The notes under the pieces were generated by a model. The model had not been told where the DNA came from and searched no databases. It saw nothing but the letters and a program-made list of their open reading frames with translations. A stretch of DNA of 64,000 bases from Bacteroidia bacterium (GTDB taxonomy: Bacteria > Bacteroidota > Bacteroidia > Chitinophagales > Chitinophagaceae): positions 124,001 to 188,000 of the forward strand of contig JAUICZ010000004.1 of assembly GCA_030429205.1 (NCBI GenBank). Direction: 5' to 3'. Positions 18,601-27,464 of the stretch are shown piece by piece (position 1 is the stretch's first letter; every line of letters begins with the position of its first letter). A program made the translations under genes and the position numbers.

Positions 18601-20477
18601 TAGGTGAAGATACGCTGGGTAATATCATCGTCGCCGGATCGTACGATGATGAAAATAACTTAGCGAACCTGGATAAAAAGTCAGGCATATTCTATAACGA
18701 CAAATTCATAAAAGCACATGGTCGTATTTCATTTGATAGCACACACAATGAAAACATCAATGGTGCAATTGAAATAAACGAAGCCCCGCTTGCATGGCTA
18801 AAACCTATTCTAAATGGATATGTGAGTGACTTTTCCGGCTCTTTAGATGGATCTGTCAGTATTAAAGGAAATTCTGAACGCCCAGATATCTCGGGCGCAG
18901 TTGTGATAGACAATGCAGGGATGCACATAGACTTTTTAGGTACTAACTATAGAATACCTAGTGGTATTATCACAGTAGACAACAAGTCTATTTCCTTAAA
19001 AGACATAAACATTCTTGATGAGCAAGACAATGTAGCCAGTCTTTCAGGAGGCATTTTACATAACAGGTTTAATAAAATGAGGTTGAACCTAAGCGCCTCA
19101 TCTAACAAGTTTAAAGTAATAGACCTTAAGTCTTACGAAAGCGATGTGTTTTACGGCGACTTTACTGCACGCTTTAAATCATTGGAAGTTACAGGACCTT
19201 TCGACGACGTACATATCAATATTTATAAAGCAGAACCCGCAGCAAAATCTACATTATACTTACCATTAAGCTCAGAGGTAAACAATGTAGGTGCATATAG
19301 CTACATCAGTTTCAAGTCAGAAAATGATAGTATTGAAATTGAGGAGGAAGAAGAAAGCAAACTAACCATAAACATAGATGCACTGATGAATCCTCTGGCA
19401 AGTATATCTATGATCATGGATCCAACTACAGGAGATGCTATCAATGCATCCGGTTCGGGAAATATAAACATTGAAATTCCGCCGAGCAATGAAATAAGGA
19501 TGTATGGTAATTTCGCCATTGATGAAGGAGACTATACTTTCACACTACCTCAGTTATTTTTCAAAAGAAAATTCCAGCTAGACGGAGCTAGTAGAATACA
19601 ATTCACCGGTCCTATCAACAATACACAACTAGACGTAAAAGGTGTATACAGAACACAAGCAAGACTATATGATGTACTGGCTGACCAGGAGAAAAATAGC
19701 TTAAAAGAGTTTGGCGGTAGCGAACTAGATGCCGCGACTGCGCTAAGAGATATCGACATTTATTTATTTATGCGCGGAAGCCTTGCGAACCCTAAACTAG
19801 ATTTTGATATAGAAGTTCCGGATAAAAGTGTAGCAAGCAATATTGCATACAAATCGCTGGAAGTAATAAATCAAAATGAGCAAGAGCAGTTTAAACAAGT
19901 TGCATCTTTACTATTGCTTAATTCATTCAGCAGTAAAGGTTTGGGAGGCGGGGCCAGCTCAGGTCTGGCTAACAATGTAGGCGGTATCGTGTCCGGTACA
20001 GCCTCTTCTCAGTTAACGAACTTAATGAGTAAACTTACGGGTAGCAAAAGCCTTTCTATTGATTTGAAATACCAACAGTATAATTATAACACCGGTGGAG
20101 GTAACGGGGCCAACAGTAGAAACTCTATGTCTTTTGCGGTAAAGCAAAACCTGTTTAAAGACCGTATGTCTGTACAGGTTGGTAGTTCTCTGGACTGGGG
20201 TAAACCAACTTCTAATGCCAAAACCAGCAACTTTAACCCTGTTGGAGATTTTAGACTACAATACTTGTTTAAAGAAGGTGGAAACTTAAGAGGCAACCTA
20301 TTTAGCAAAAGCGGTTACGATGTGGTTTCCAATCAAAACATATCAAGGACCGGGGTAGGTTTATCCTGGCGCAGATCTTTTAATACTTTGGGTGAATTCT
20401 TAGGCACTTCAAAAGGAACAATGCGTAAAGAGGAGGAAGACGAAGAAAACAAGGAAGAGAAAAAAGAGAATAAGTAG
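15663..20477 (+). CDS. TamB-like translocation/assembly module protein
   Basis: About 1604 residues. A basic N-terminus and one transmembrane helix (about 20-38) anchor it in the inner membrane. A very long periplasmic beta-strand repeat region follows, then the conserved TamB/DUF490 C-terminal domain (e.g. MYGNFAIDEGDYTF, FKRKFQLDGASRIQFTGP, KSLSIDLKYQQYNYNTGG). TamB-type proteins span the periplasm and assist outer-membrane protein or lipid delivery; in Bacteroidota they pair with a TamA/TamL protein, not seen here. A charged Lys/Glu tail of about 20 residues follows the conserved domain. The start is uncertain: there is no in-frame ATG before the membrane helix, and the upstream ATG at 15636 is cut off by a TGA at 15654. 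Candidates are TTG 15663 and TTG 15717. Confidence 0.88.
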   Translation: MYSSKKYNPKGLKRFIKILKYTVLSLLAIVLLVVLLVNFTPVQNFIVSRATNYLTKKTGTTFRIEHIKVSPINKAYIQGVYIEDQNNDTLLYAGEVSLRITDWFVFKNETPVLHYVGLKNVYADIHRESTSDEWNYQFIVDAFDTGKPKDTTKKESAPVDIDLEKLELDNIRFFMNDAWVGSDLNLIVGKFYIDADEISIPKKVINVDKISAEHTHVILRDYDGGRPPKPRVANNEIDTTAFNPDNWNINVDDLNLEYCYFDMDVGNDLPLIKEFDPDHIHISGIQLDADDLKIEGDTLTAELAHLSAHERCGLEIKKMQADITVSPNASICDNLVLNTNNSSIRDHYSMHYTRFPDFNHYLSQVEMRANFQNTILSLDDIAYFAPVLREYKTTAKISGNIRGTVEDISAKNLDLNDGANVIKGNIKIKGLPDVEKMYIDYQNGELITSGAGILKYAPTLKDSSGIGIDSITNLQFNGDFVGYLNNFIVDGTINSNMGTIVSDIKMVIPEHEDSVASYNGDIEVTDLNLGTLLLNDDLGTVSLNAHVDGRSTVLEKANLKFNTAVEHFYYKGYKYVGINADGNLINKKFTGNLFIDDQFIALGFYGTCDFSKKQIVIDAKANLLQSNLTALNLVKEDTVLLSADFDMDWKGHNIDDFVGYAKLYNIDLSRNGRRLDLDSVYVNATEEGEAKKITINSNAVYADIHGTYELSSLHKSFLYYVSGYIPNYIHPMDDHGAHQNLSFTVKTRALDKLFEIFAVNASGFDQSVIEGRLATSLQSLELKGHVPFGKFDEIELHDVRLKANGDFNKLNVVADAGNIALSDSTVKGTFYLNTTVANDKLNFKMATTSPTALGAATVAGEIIAHGDTLYSSIAPSEFFMNQYKWQIPGNNKITYTENYLDVNNFIINSEGQTININSSNTNKKQQIDLVLNNIKVGSISNFANLNDFSPTGNISGNASIQNLFTKLKVTADVQISDLVLGEDTLGNIIVAGSYDDENNLANLDKKSGIFYNDKFIKAHGRISFDSTHNENINGAIEINEAPLAWLKPILNGYVSDFSGSLDGSVSIKGNSERPDISGAVVIDNAGMHIDFLGTNYRIPSGIITVDNKSISLKDINILDEQDNVASLSGGILHNRFNKMRLNLSASSNKFKVIDLKSYESDVFYGDFTARFKSLEVTGPFDDVHINIYKAEPAAKSTLYLPLSSEVNNVGAYSYISFKSENDSIEIEEEEESKLTINIDALMNPLASISMIMDPTTGDAINASGSGNINIEIPPSNEIRMYGNFAIDEGDYTFTLPQLFFKRKFQLDGASRIQFTGPINNTQLDVKGVYRTQARLYDVLADQEKNSLKEFGGSELDAATALRDIDIYLFMRGSLANPKLDFDIEVPDKSVASNIAYKSLEVINQNEQEQFKQVASLLLLNSFSSKGLGGGASSGLANNVGGIVSGTASSQLTNLMSKLTGSKSLSIDLKYQQYNYNTGGGNGANSRNSMSFAVKQNLFKDRMSVQVGSSLDWGKPTSNAKTSNFNPVGDFRLQYLFKEGGNLRGNLFSKSGYDVVSNQNISRTGVGLSWRRSFNTLGEFLGTSKGTMRKEEEDEENKEEKKENK

Positions 20478-20479
20478 AA

Positions 20480-21664
20480 TTATATCCTCGACACTTCTTC
20501 AAAATATCCTTCCAGCTGTTGTGCGATAATATCCCAACTAAACTTATTCTTTATCACTTCTGCACCTTTGCTGCCAGTAATTTTTCTGCCATATTCACTA
20601 TCCAGCAATTTAATAACCGACTCTGCGAACGCTTTAGCTTCTGTTTGCATAATAGCGCCCTCCCCGCTTTCTATACCCAAGCCTTTAAAGCCTATATTGG
20701 TACAAACAACCGGCACACCCATAGCCATTGCCTCTAACACTTTATTCTGAGTACCTGCTCCAAACCTCATCGGCGCTACTACAACGCTTGCTTTGTTGTA
20801 CATAGCAGACAAATCGCGCACAAAACCGGTCACTTCAATATTATCTCCAGCCAGATCTATTACTTTATTAACAGGCCTTTGCCCTGCAATAATAAATTTT
20901 GCTTCGGGGTGCTTCTCCAGTATTAACGGAAATATATCCTCAGCAAAATATTGTACAGCATCTACGTTTGGTGCATAGTCCATATTGCCTGTAAACAATA
21001 TTGTTTTGTTATGGCTATAATCGTGATCTTTTGCTGAGAATGTTTCCAGATCAACACCATTTGGCAATAGCTTAATATTCTCTAAACTATGCTGCCTTTT
21101 TAAGTACTGTAAATCTTCTTCAGAGCATACAAGAGACATATCATACTCTTTCATGATCTGCTCATACTGCAGCAACCTTTTCTGCTCTATGCTATTAAAT
21201 GTTTTCTTTAAAACACTTTCAGCTGCATCAACCCTCCTCTTCCAGTACAGAGAAAAAGCATCAGGCATATCCAATATCCTCGGCAAGTCTTTATTTTTTG
21301 CCAGGTAAGGAGACATACGTAAATGCTGAACGTGTATGGCATCAAACTGCTCGCCTTCAAGCACCTCTGTTAGCTTTTTTTGCATTTTAGCCGACCTGAA
21401 ATACAGTACCTGCAACGGAACCCTGCTCCATACTGCTGCCAAACAATTGATAGCTGACTGCCACTTGGGTAACTCAACTAGATGAACCTTGTGAAATACT
21501 TTTTCCAGTTCGTCTTTGTACGTTAAATCTTCTTTAGACTGCGCAAAGGTGAGCAGGTGTAGCTCATGTTGATGCATTAACCTTTTTGCAAGATTGTAAA
21601 TCTTTAGCTTATCACCTCTGTACGGTGGATACGGTGTTCTATTTGCAAAAAATAGCAGTTTCAA
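20480..21664 (-). CDS. Glycosyltransferase, GT4 type
   Basis: 394 residues, GT-B fold. The opening LFFANRTPYPPYRGDK resembles the sugar transferases of the TIGR03087 type linked to exopolysaccharide systems. The C-terminal nucleotide-sugar domain shows ILFTGNMDYAPNVDA, VAPMRFGAGTQNKVLEAMA and GVPVVCTNIG, the GT4 acceptor/donor signature with its Glu. It lies 25 bases downstream of ribBA on the same strand and may be co-transcribed with it. Its stop is two bases from the stop of the convergent TamB-like gene. Donor and acceptor sugars cannot be predicted. Confidence 0.88.
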   Translation of the reverse strand: MKLLFFANRTPYPPYRGDKLKIYNLAKRLMHQHELHLLTFAQSKEDLTYKDELEKVFHKVHLVELPKWQSAINCLAAVWSRVPLQVLYFRSAKMQKKLTEVLEGEQFDAIHVQHLRMSPYLAKNKDLPRILDMPDAFSLYWKRRVDAAESVLKKTFNSIEQKRLLQYEQIMKEYDMSLVCSEEDLQYLKRQHSLENIKLLPNGVDLETFSAKDHDYSHNKTILFTGNMDYAPNVDAVQYFAEDIFPLILEKHPEAKFIIAGQRPVNKVIDLAGDNIEVTGFVRDLSAMYNKASVVVAPMRFGAGTQNKVLEAMAMGVPVVCTNIGFKGLGIESGEGAIMQTEAKAFAESVIKLLDSEYGRKITGSKGAEVIKNKFSWDIIAQQLEGYFEEVSRI

Positions 21665-21689
21665 TATGCCGTAACTTAGTAATCAGTAC

Positions 21690-22889
21690 TTATTTAAGTA
21701 TTTCGTGCCCTAGTTTATCTCGCTTTGTTTGCAGATAAAACTCATTGTGCTTGTTAGGCTTTATTTCTATCGGCACATTTTCTACTATTTCTAAGCCATA
21801 GCCCATTAAACCGGCACGTTTTTTAGGATTATTAGTCATCAACCTGATCTTGCTTACATTCAAGTGTCGGAGTATTTGTGCACCTACACCGTAATCTCGT
21901 TGATCATTCTTGAACCCTAGTTCTATATTTGCTTCTACAGTATCCTTTCCTTCTTCTTGAAGCTTATAAGCCTTTAATTTATTGATGAGCCCTATACCTC
22001 TTCCCTCTTGATTCATGTACAACACCACCCCCTTACCGGCTTGCTCTACCATTTGCATGGCCTTTTGTAGCTGATCGCCACAATCGCAACGCAGGGAATG
22101 TAAAATATCTCCTGTAAAACACGAGCTATGCACACGTAACAATACAGGTTCATCTTCATCCCATTCTCCTTTTTTCAAAGCAATATGGTGCTCACCTGTT
22201 GTAGTTTGCTTAAAGGCTATCAAATCAAAATCTCCATACTTGGTAGGCATTTTAACGCTTACCAACTCTTCAATAAGACTTTCTGTTTTTAAACGATACT
22301 CTATTAGGTCTTTTATAGAAATGATCTTTAAATCGAACTTTTTAGCAATCTCTTCTAGTTGAGGCAAACGCGCCATTGTACCATCGTCATTCATTATCTC
22401 AACCAAAACACCTGCAGCCTCAAAACCCGCCAACCTTGCCAAATCTACTGTAGCTTCTGTATGTCCGGAACGTCTTAGTACACCTGCAGCCTTAGCACGA
22501 AGCGGGAATATATGCCCGGGGCGTCCCAAATCGTCTGGTTGGGTATTCGGATCTATAAGTGCCTGTACTGTTTTTGCCCTGTCGTGTGCAGATATACCTG
22601 TAGTACATCCATGCCCCCTCAAATCAACTGAAACCGTAAACGGAGTTTGGTGTAAAACTGTGTTGTTCTCCACCATTAAGTTCAGGTTCAATTCATCACA
22701 GCGTTCCTCGGTAATTGGCGCACAGATCAACCCACGTCCATGTTTAGACATAAAGTTGATGATCTCAGGCGTTACATTTGCAGCTGCAGTGATGAAATCG
22801 CCTTCATTTTCACGATCTTCATCGTCTACCACAATCACCAGCTTACCTTGCTTAATATCTTCTATTGCTGCTTCAATCGTATCTAACAT
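21690..22889 (-). CDS. ribBA: Bifunctional 3,4-dihydroxy-2-butanone-4-phosphate synthase / GTP cyclohydrolase II
   Basis: Supplies both committed precursors of riboflavin. 399 residues. The RibB half (about 1-200) shows [24 protein letters not shown] and [15 protein letters not shown]. The RibA half (about 205-399) shows the zinc-binding cysteines in [19 protein letters not shown], the [11 protein letters not shown] substrate loop and [10 protein letters not shown]. Both halves look complete. The leader is short (promoter 22912-22919), leaving no room for an FMN riboswitch. It is unusual only in lying between glycosyltransferase genes rather than with other rib genes. Confidence 0.97.
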   Translation of the reverse strand: MLDTIEAAIEDIKQGKLVIVVDDEDRENEGDFITAAANVTPEIINFMSKHGRGLICAPITEERCDELNLNLMVENNTVLHQTPFTVSVDLRGHGCTTGISAHDRAKTVQALIDPNTQPDDLGRPGHIFPLRAKAAGVLRRSGHTEATVDLARLAGFEAAGVLVEIMNDDGTMARLPQLEEIAKKFDLKIISIKDLIEYRLKTESLIEELVSVKMPTKYGDFDLIAFKQTTTGEHHIALKKGEWDEDEPVLLRVHSSCFTGDILHSLRCDCGDQLQKAMQMVEQAGKGVVLYMNQEGRGIGLINKLKAYKLQEEGKDTVEANIELGFKNDQRDYGVGAQILRHLNVSKIRLMTNNPKKRAGLMGYGLEIVENVPIEIKPNKHNEFYLQTKRDKLGHEILK

Positions 22890-22911
22890 AACACTATATA
22901 TCTATATCCTG

Positions 22912-22919
22912 CAAAGTTA
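22912..22919 (-). promoter_or_regulatory. Bacteroidota -7 element (TAACTTTG) of ribBA
   Basis: Perfect TANNTTTG match 22 bases before the ribBA ATG at 22889. Confidence 0.6.
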
Positions 22920-22974
22920 CGGCTTATTCTACGCACTCTCTTTATATAATCGGGTAAAAAATACAATATCTATA

Positions 22975-24189
22975 TCAGCTTTGTTGATGAAGCAAGCTCT
23001 TAGATATCATATCGGACAACCTTGTAGCTATGTCTGTTTGGTTGTATTTATCCAAAATAAGCTGCCGCCCTGCATTTGTGATCTCCTCGCATTGCTTTTT
23101 GTTGTTCAAACTCCATGAAATAGCCAACAAAAAGTCTGATATGGTATTTGCTTTTAAATAGTGCTCATCAGGCACAGCATCAATCCCCTGCATACCTACA
23201 TCTGTGCTAATAACTAACTTACCGGCAGCTAAAGCCTCTAAAATCTTAACCCTTATACCTCCTCCTGAATGTATAGGAACAATCAATATCTTTTTATCCT
23301 CAATAAAAGCACCAGCATCAGGCACTTCTCCTTCGTTATACACGCCAGTATAATTATCCCCCTCTATAGACTCGGGCATGTTGCGCCCTGCAAAATAAAA
23401 TTTGAATTCAGGTATATTTTGCGTTATCTCAGGCATAGCTTCTGTTAAAAACCACTCTATGCCTTCTTTATTAGGCAACCAGTCCATTGCACCTATATGG
23501 TAGCCTACCCACTGTTCCTTATCTGTTTGAGAAAGTTCTGCTGCGTCAATACCAAATGGCACTGTATATACTTTTGCAGCATCTACACTTCCTTTTATTA
23601 CACCTGCATCTACATTGGTAATTGGCAACAGCATATCATACCCTTGCCAAGCCTTCTGTTCAAATATTTCAATTCTTTGAGCTAAACTTTTCAGGTATTT
23701 CTTCTTAAAAAACTGTTCTGTACTACTTGCAAGCCTATTCCATATCTGATGCTCTATGTTATGAACTCTCAAAATTACCTTTGCATCAGACAGCTCTTTT
23801 ATAACAGGCAAATATGTAGACAGGTATATACTTTCTATTTGCACCACATCAGGCTTGAACTCATCGAGAGCTGTCTTTAAGGCTTCTTCAAAGCTTTTGT
23901 CCTGAAAACGAACTACATGATTGGCTTTTTTACTGAACAGGTAGTTCATTAGCGTCGGAAACGGCTTTACTCTATTGTCTACATCTACTGTTCTAAAATG
24001 TACGTCCTGAAATATTTGAGATAAGATATGTGCATCAACTTTATGTCTGGTCGTATTCATAGACAACAAAAACACATCCCACCCGTTATGCTTGTATCCA
24101 TTGACAATAGCATGCATAGCCATATTACCGCCGTCATTTAGCGGATATGGAACGCGATTGGTGAGTATCATGATGCGTTTTGATGGCAT
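22975..24189 (-). CDS. Glycosyltransferase, GT4 type
   Basis: 404 residues, GT-B fold. The N-terminus MILTNRVPYPLNDGGNMA is a distant relative of the GT4 protein encoded at 20480-21664. The donor-binding half contains GYHIGAMDWLPNKEGIEW, FYFAGRNMP and VPIHSGGGIRVKILEALA, followed by GKLVISTDVG. It is likely to act on the cytoplasmic face in polysaccharide or glycolipid assembly. It is divergent from the GT4/GT2 pair beginning at 24254. ribBA downstream has its own promoter. An alternative start is the ATG six codons in (MILTNR). Confidence 0.88.
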   Translation of the reverse strand: MPSKRIMILTNRVPYPLNDGGNMAMHAIVNGYKHNGWDVFLLSMNTTRHKVDAHILSQIFQDVHFRTVDVDNRVKPFPTLMNYLFSKKANHVVRFQDKSFEEALKTALDEFKPDVVQIESIYLSTYLPVIKELSDAKVILRVHNIEHQIWNRLASSTEQFFKKKYLKSLAQRIEIFEQKAWQGYDMLLPITNVDAGVIKGSVDAAKVYTVPFGIDAAELSQTDKEQWVGYHIGAMDWLPNKEGIEWFLTEAMPEITQNIPEFKFYFAGRNMPESIEGDNYTGVYNEGEVPDAGAFIEDKKILIVPIHSGGGIRVKILEALAAGKLVISTDVGMQGIDAVPDEHYLKANTISDFLLAISWSLNNKKQCEEITNAGRQLILDKYNQTDIATRLSDMISKSLLHQQS

Positions 24190-24231
24190 TCGCTTGCGAA
24201 TTACTTAAATTAAACGCAAGTTTAAAAGGAT

Positions 24232-24239
24232 TATTTTTG
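24232..24239 (+). promoter_or_regulatory. Bacteroidota -7 element (TATTTTTG) of the GT pair
   Basis: Perfect TANNTTTG match 14 bases before the ATG at 24254. Confidence 0.5.
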
Positions 24240-24253
24240 TCAGCACATTAAGA

Positions 24254-25369
24254 ATGACTAAAAAAAGACACATAGTTCTCACTGTTACCAACGACTTGAA
24301 TTATGACCAAAGAATGATACGTATATGTACCTCTTTGGTCAATGCCGGATATAAGGTTACTCTAGTAGGTTTTAAACGAAAGAAAAGTAAGCCTTTAACT
24401 GACAGGCCCTTCAAACAGATACGCATCCCTATTATTGCCGAAAAAGGCAAACTGTTATATGCAGACTATTGGATAAAACTTTTTTTCCTGCTGCTCTTTA
24501 AGCGTTTCAGTGCGGTTTGCGCTATCGACCTTGACACGATCATGCCGGTGTATCTGGTTTCAGTTCTTAGAAACAAAAGAAGAGTGTACGATGCTCATGA
24601 ACTTTTTACAGAATTAAAAGAAGTAGTTACCAAACCAAGAGAGAAGAAAATTTGGGATTGGATAGAACACACCACCCTACCTAACTTTAACTACAACATA
24701 ACCGTAGGCGATTACTGTGCATTATACTTTCGGGAAAAGTATGGCAAAACTTATACTGTGGTTAGAAATGCAACAGTATTACAACCCTATGAACCTGAAG
24801 AAAACAACGAGCCATATATTCTTTACCAAGGATGGGTAAACGAAGGGCGATGCTTTGAAGACCTGATACCGGCTATGAAAGAGGTAAACATGCCGCTTAT
24901 TATTTGTGGCGAGGGTAACTTCTACGAGCAAGCACAACAGTTAGTTAGAGAACATGGACTGGAAGGCAAAATCACATTCAAAGGCTTTGTACCTCCGCAC
25001 GAACTGAAGGAGTATACAAAAAGAGCTTACGTTGGCATTACTCTTTTCCATGCTGTAAGTAAAAGTAACGAGTACTCGCTTGCCAACCGATACTTTGATT
25101 ACATGCACAATGGTGTGCCCCAGCTATGCATGAACTTTCCCGAATACAGAGATATTAACAGCAGCTACGAAATTGCATACCTTTTAGATGATCCGACAAA
25201 CGCACCATCTATTGCACAAGCACTCAAAAAGCTAATAGACGATAAAGACTACTACAATATGCTAAAGGCAAATTGCTTGTTGGCAAGGGAAGAATACAAC
25301 TGGCAAAAAGAAGAAAAGAAGCTCTTAAAGCTTTATGAAGACTTGTTCTCAAAACGTAAATTCAGCTAA
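24254..25369 (+). CDS. Glycosyltransferase, GT4-like
   Basis: 371 residues with a GT-B pattern: an N-terminal half beginning VLTVTNDLNYDQRMIR, the central VYDAHELFTE motif, then a C-terminal half with LYQGWVNEGRCFEDL, LIICGEGNFYEQA and ITFKGFVPPHEL. No signal peptide or clear membrane helix, although one hydrophobic stretch (KLFFLLLFKRFSAVCAI, about 76-92) could be membrane-associated. Its stop codon overlaps the next gene's ATG (TAATG), so the two glycosyltransferases are translationally coupled and probably act in one pathway. Confidence 0.85.
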   Translation: MTKKRHIVLTVTNDLNYDQRMIRICTSLVNAGYKVTLVGFKRKKSKPLTDRPFKQIRIPIIAEKGKLLYADYWIKLFFLLLFKRFSAVCAIDLDTIMPVYLVSVLRNKRRVYDAHELFTELKEVVTKPREKKIWDWIEHTTLPNFNYNITVGDYCALYFREKYGKTYTVVRNATVLQPYEPEENNEPYILYQGWVNEGRCFEDLIPAMKEVNMPLIICGEGNFYEQAQQLVREHGLEGKITFKGFVPPHELKEYTKRAYVGITLFHAVSKSNEYSLANRYFDYMHNGVPQLCMNFPEYRDINSSYEIAYLLDDPTNAPSIAQALKKLIDDKDYYNMLKANCLLAREEYNWQKEEKKLLKLYEDLFSKRKFS

Positions 25370-26112
25370 TGAAAATATCGGTTGTCATACCTGCATATAA
25401 TGCTGCGTCTACAATTAGTGAGGCTATATCGTCCTCTACAAACCAAACTTACCTTGCACACGAAATAATAGTGGTAGACGATGCGAGTACAGACAACACT
25501 TGCAAAATGGTCGATAGTTTTAATAATGTGCAACTTATTCGACAAGAAAATAACCAAGGGCCTTCTGCCGCACGTAACAAAGGCTGGGATATTGCTACCG
25601 GAGACCTGATTGCTTTTCTGGATAGTGATGATATATGGCACCCTCAAAAACTAGAAGTCATCAATGAGCTCTTTTGCAACCACGATGCGCTACAGTATCT
25701 GGGGCACGAATATTCAATAGACAGCTTTGCCGTAATTGATAAAAACAGACGACCCAAGCTAAAAAGCTTCACTTCTATACTCTTAAAAAACCCATATCAA
25801 CCTTCTTGCCTAGTTGTGAGAAAAGAGCTGCCGGAACGTTTTGATGAAACCTACAGGTATTGCGAAGATCACGAACTATCTGTAAGAATAGCGGCAAAAT
25901 ACAACTGCCACTATGTAGAAATACCTTTAACTAAACTGGGCAGGCCTCAATTAACAACAGGCGGAGCATCGGCCAATAAGTGGAAAATGCGTTTAGGAGA
26001 ATTGCGCATATATACAAACACGTATAAGAGCAAAACCTATTTACTTCCGTTCACACCTTTGCTATGGCTGTTCAGTTTTAGCAAAATGCTATTCAGAAGC
26101 CTCTTTAAATAA
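25369..26112 (+). CDS. Glycosyltransferase, GT2 type
   Basis: 247 residues, GT-A fold. The N-terminus KISVVIPAYNAASTI, then VVDDAST, GPSAARNKGWD and the metal-binding FLDSDDIW (DxD-type) are diagnostic of GT2. A short hydrophobic C-terminal stretch (YLLPFTPLLWLFSFSKML) may touch the membrane. It is coupled to the preceding GT4 gene by a one-base overlap. Its stop is two bases from the convergent ftsE stop, with no terminator visible. Confidence 0.9.
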   Translation: MKISVVIPAYNAASTISEAISSSTNQTYLAHEIIVVDDASTDNTCKMVDSFNNVQLIRQENNQGPSAARNKGWDIATGDLIAFLDSDDIWHPQKLEVINELFCNHDALQYLGHEYSIDSFAVIDKNRRPKLKSFTSILLKNPYQPSCLVVRKELPERFDETYRYCEDHELSVRIAAKYNCHYVEIPLTKLGRPQLTTGGASANKWKMRLGELRIYTNTYKSKTYLLPFTPLLWLFSFSKMLFRSLFK

Positions 26113-26114
26113 CA

Positions 26115-26804
26115 TTAAACTCCTGCCGGGGAAATTTCTTTAACACTGCCATGCTCAATTCTTACTACTCTGGCAGGGTTATTTTGGATTATCGAGTAAT
26201 CGTGAGTAGCCATAATAAATGCAGTGTGATAGTCTCGGCAAATATTAAATAACAAGTTCATGATCTCATCACGAGTATCAGGGTCTAAGTTTCCTGTAGG
26301 CTCATCTGCTATAATAAGCTTGGGGTTATTTAATAACGCACGAGCTATATCAACACGCTGTTGTTCTCCGCCAGACATCTCATGTGGCATTTTATACCCC
26401 TTACTTCTTAAACCTACTTTAGATAGCACATGCTCTATCTTTTCCTTCATAAGGGCTTTATCTGTCCACCCTGTAGCCTTTAGTACAAACTCAAGGTTAT
26501 CGTGCACATTTCTATCAGATAGCAACCTGAAATCCTGATAAACGATACCCAAATTTCTTCTTAGATGCGGAATAGTTTTCCAGGTCAATTGTTTAAGATC
26601 GAAACCGGCAACTTCTCCCTCCCCCTCTTTTAAATAGAGCGCACCATACAATGTTTTTAACAAGCTGGATTTACCACTACCTGTTTTACCGATCATGTAT
26701 ACGAATTCTGCTTTGTTCACATGAAAGTTCACATCGCTTAGTATCAGGCTTTTACCTTGATAAATGTTGGCTCCTCTTAAAGAAACAATGCTGGTTTGCG
26801 TCAT
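26115..26804 (-). CDS. ftsE: FtsE-like ABC transporter ATP-binding protein
   Basis: 229 residues from the ATG at 26804; the upstream in-frame ATG at 26867 would lie inside the terminator of the neighbouring operon. Walker [10 protein letters not shown] (about 40-48), signature MSGGEQQR, Walker [13 protein letters not shown] and H-loop ATHD are all intact. The [15 protein letters not shown] segment is typical of FtsE. FtsE with FtsX forms a divisome complex that controls peptidoglycan hydrolases at the inner membrane. No ftsX is adjacent, so the assignment rests on sequence likeness; the closely related LolD/MacB-type ATPases are alternatives. Confidence 0.82.
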   Translation of the reverse strand: MTQTSIVSLRGANIYQGKSLILSDVNFHVNKAEFVYMIGKTGSGKSSLLKTLYGALYLKEGEGEVAGFDLKQLTWKTIPHLRRNLGIVYQDFRLLSDRNVHDNLEFVLKATGWTDKALMKEKIEHVLSKVGLRSKGYKMPHEMSGGEQQRVDIARALLNNPKLIIADEPTGNLDPDTRDEIMNLLFNICRDYHTAFIMATHDYSIIQNNPARVVRIEHGSVKEISPAGV

Positions 26805-26823
26805 CGATATAAATCTATTAGAA

Positions 26824-26831
26824 CAAATATA
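26824..26831 (-). promoter_or_regulatory. Bacteroidota -7 element (TATATTTG) of ftsE
   Basis: Perfect TANNTTTG match 19 bases before the ATG at 26804, lying between that start and the terminator of the upstream operon (26856-26890). This supports both calls. Confidence 0.6.
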
Positions 26832-26855
26832 ATCGTTATGCAGCGACGATATACA

Positions 26856-26890
26856 AACAAAGGGCAAATATTAACTATTTGCCCTTTGTT
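26856..26890 (-). terminator. Terminator of the uppS-bamA-ompH-ompH operon
   Basis: A 15-bp perfect stem (26856-26870 with 26876-26890, core AAAGGGCAAATA) around a five-base loop, followed on the minus strand by a T-rich segment. Confidence 0.8.
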
Positions 26891-26911
26891 ACTCTTCGTT
26901 AAGTATCTTAA

Positions 26912-27415
26912 TTACTGTATACCTAGCTTTGTTTTCACAAAAGGCATGATGTTATCAGCGTCTTTAACGTGTAACAATGCGCCTGTACTGGTATCAAAAA
27001 TGTAATCGTAGCTTTTTTCTGTTGCTACAGCCTTAATAGCTTTGTCTGCTTTGTCTATGATTGGCTGTAAAAGCTCTTGTCTCTTCTTTTCTACTTTTTC
27101 CTGTGCATTTTGGTTAGTGCTTTCTATTCTGTTTTCAAGATCACGAATCTCTTTCACTTTCACTTCTTTCATTGCATCTGTCATTGTTTTTTCAGACGCT
27201 TGAAATTGCTGCACTTTGGTTTCATACTCTTTGCCCATAGCTTGCAGTTGCTCTTGATACGTTTTTGCGTAAGCTTGTATTTCAGCTTCTGCTTTTTTCA
27301 CATCAGGCATCATCTGCAAAAGCTCCGCAGAGTTAATGTGCCCAAACTTAGTTTGCGCTGTTGCCATGGTACTCATCAACACTCCACAGGCTAAGATTAC
27401 TAATAGTTTCTTCAT
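26912..27415 (-). CDS. OmpH/Skp-family periplasmic chaperone (second copy)
   Basis: 167 residues. A Sec signal peptide (about 1-20, ends MATAQ) precedes a mature start TKFGHINSAELLQMMPDV, which matches Skp/OmpH (xVGxVNxxxIL). A long Gln/Lys/Glu-rich helical coiled-coil region (about 40-125) follows, as in the tentacles of trimeric Skp, and a closing beta segment includes YDYIFDTSTGALLHV. Skp-type chaperones hold unfolded outer-membrane proteins for delivery to BamA. It is the last gene of the bamA operon, 49 bases after its paralogue. Confidence 0.93.
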   Translation of the reverse strand: MKKLLVILACGVLMSTMATAQTKFGHINSAELLQMMPDVKKAEAEIQAYAKTYQEQLQAMGKEYETKVQQFQASEKTMTDAMKEVKVKEIRDLENRIESTNQNAQEKVEKKRQELLQPIIDKADKAIKAVATEKSYDYIFDTSTGALLHVKDADNIMPFVKTKLGIQ

Positions 27416-27464
27416 ATTGTTTAATGTATTATACTTAATTAATAGGGTTGCAAAGAAAATGCCA

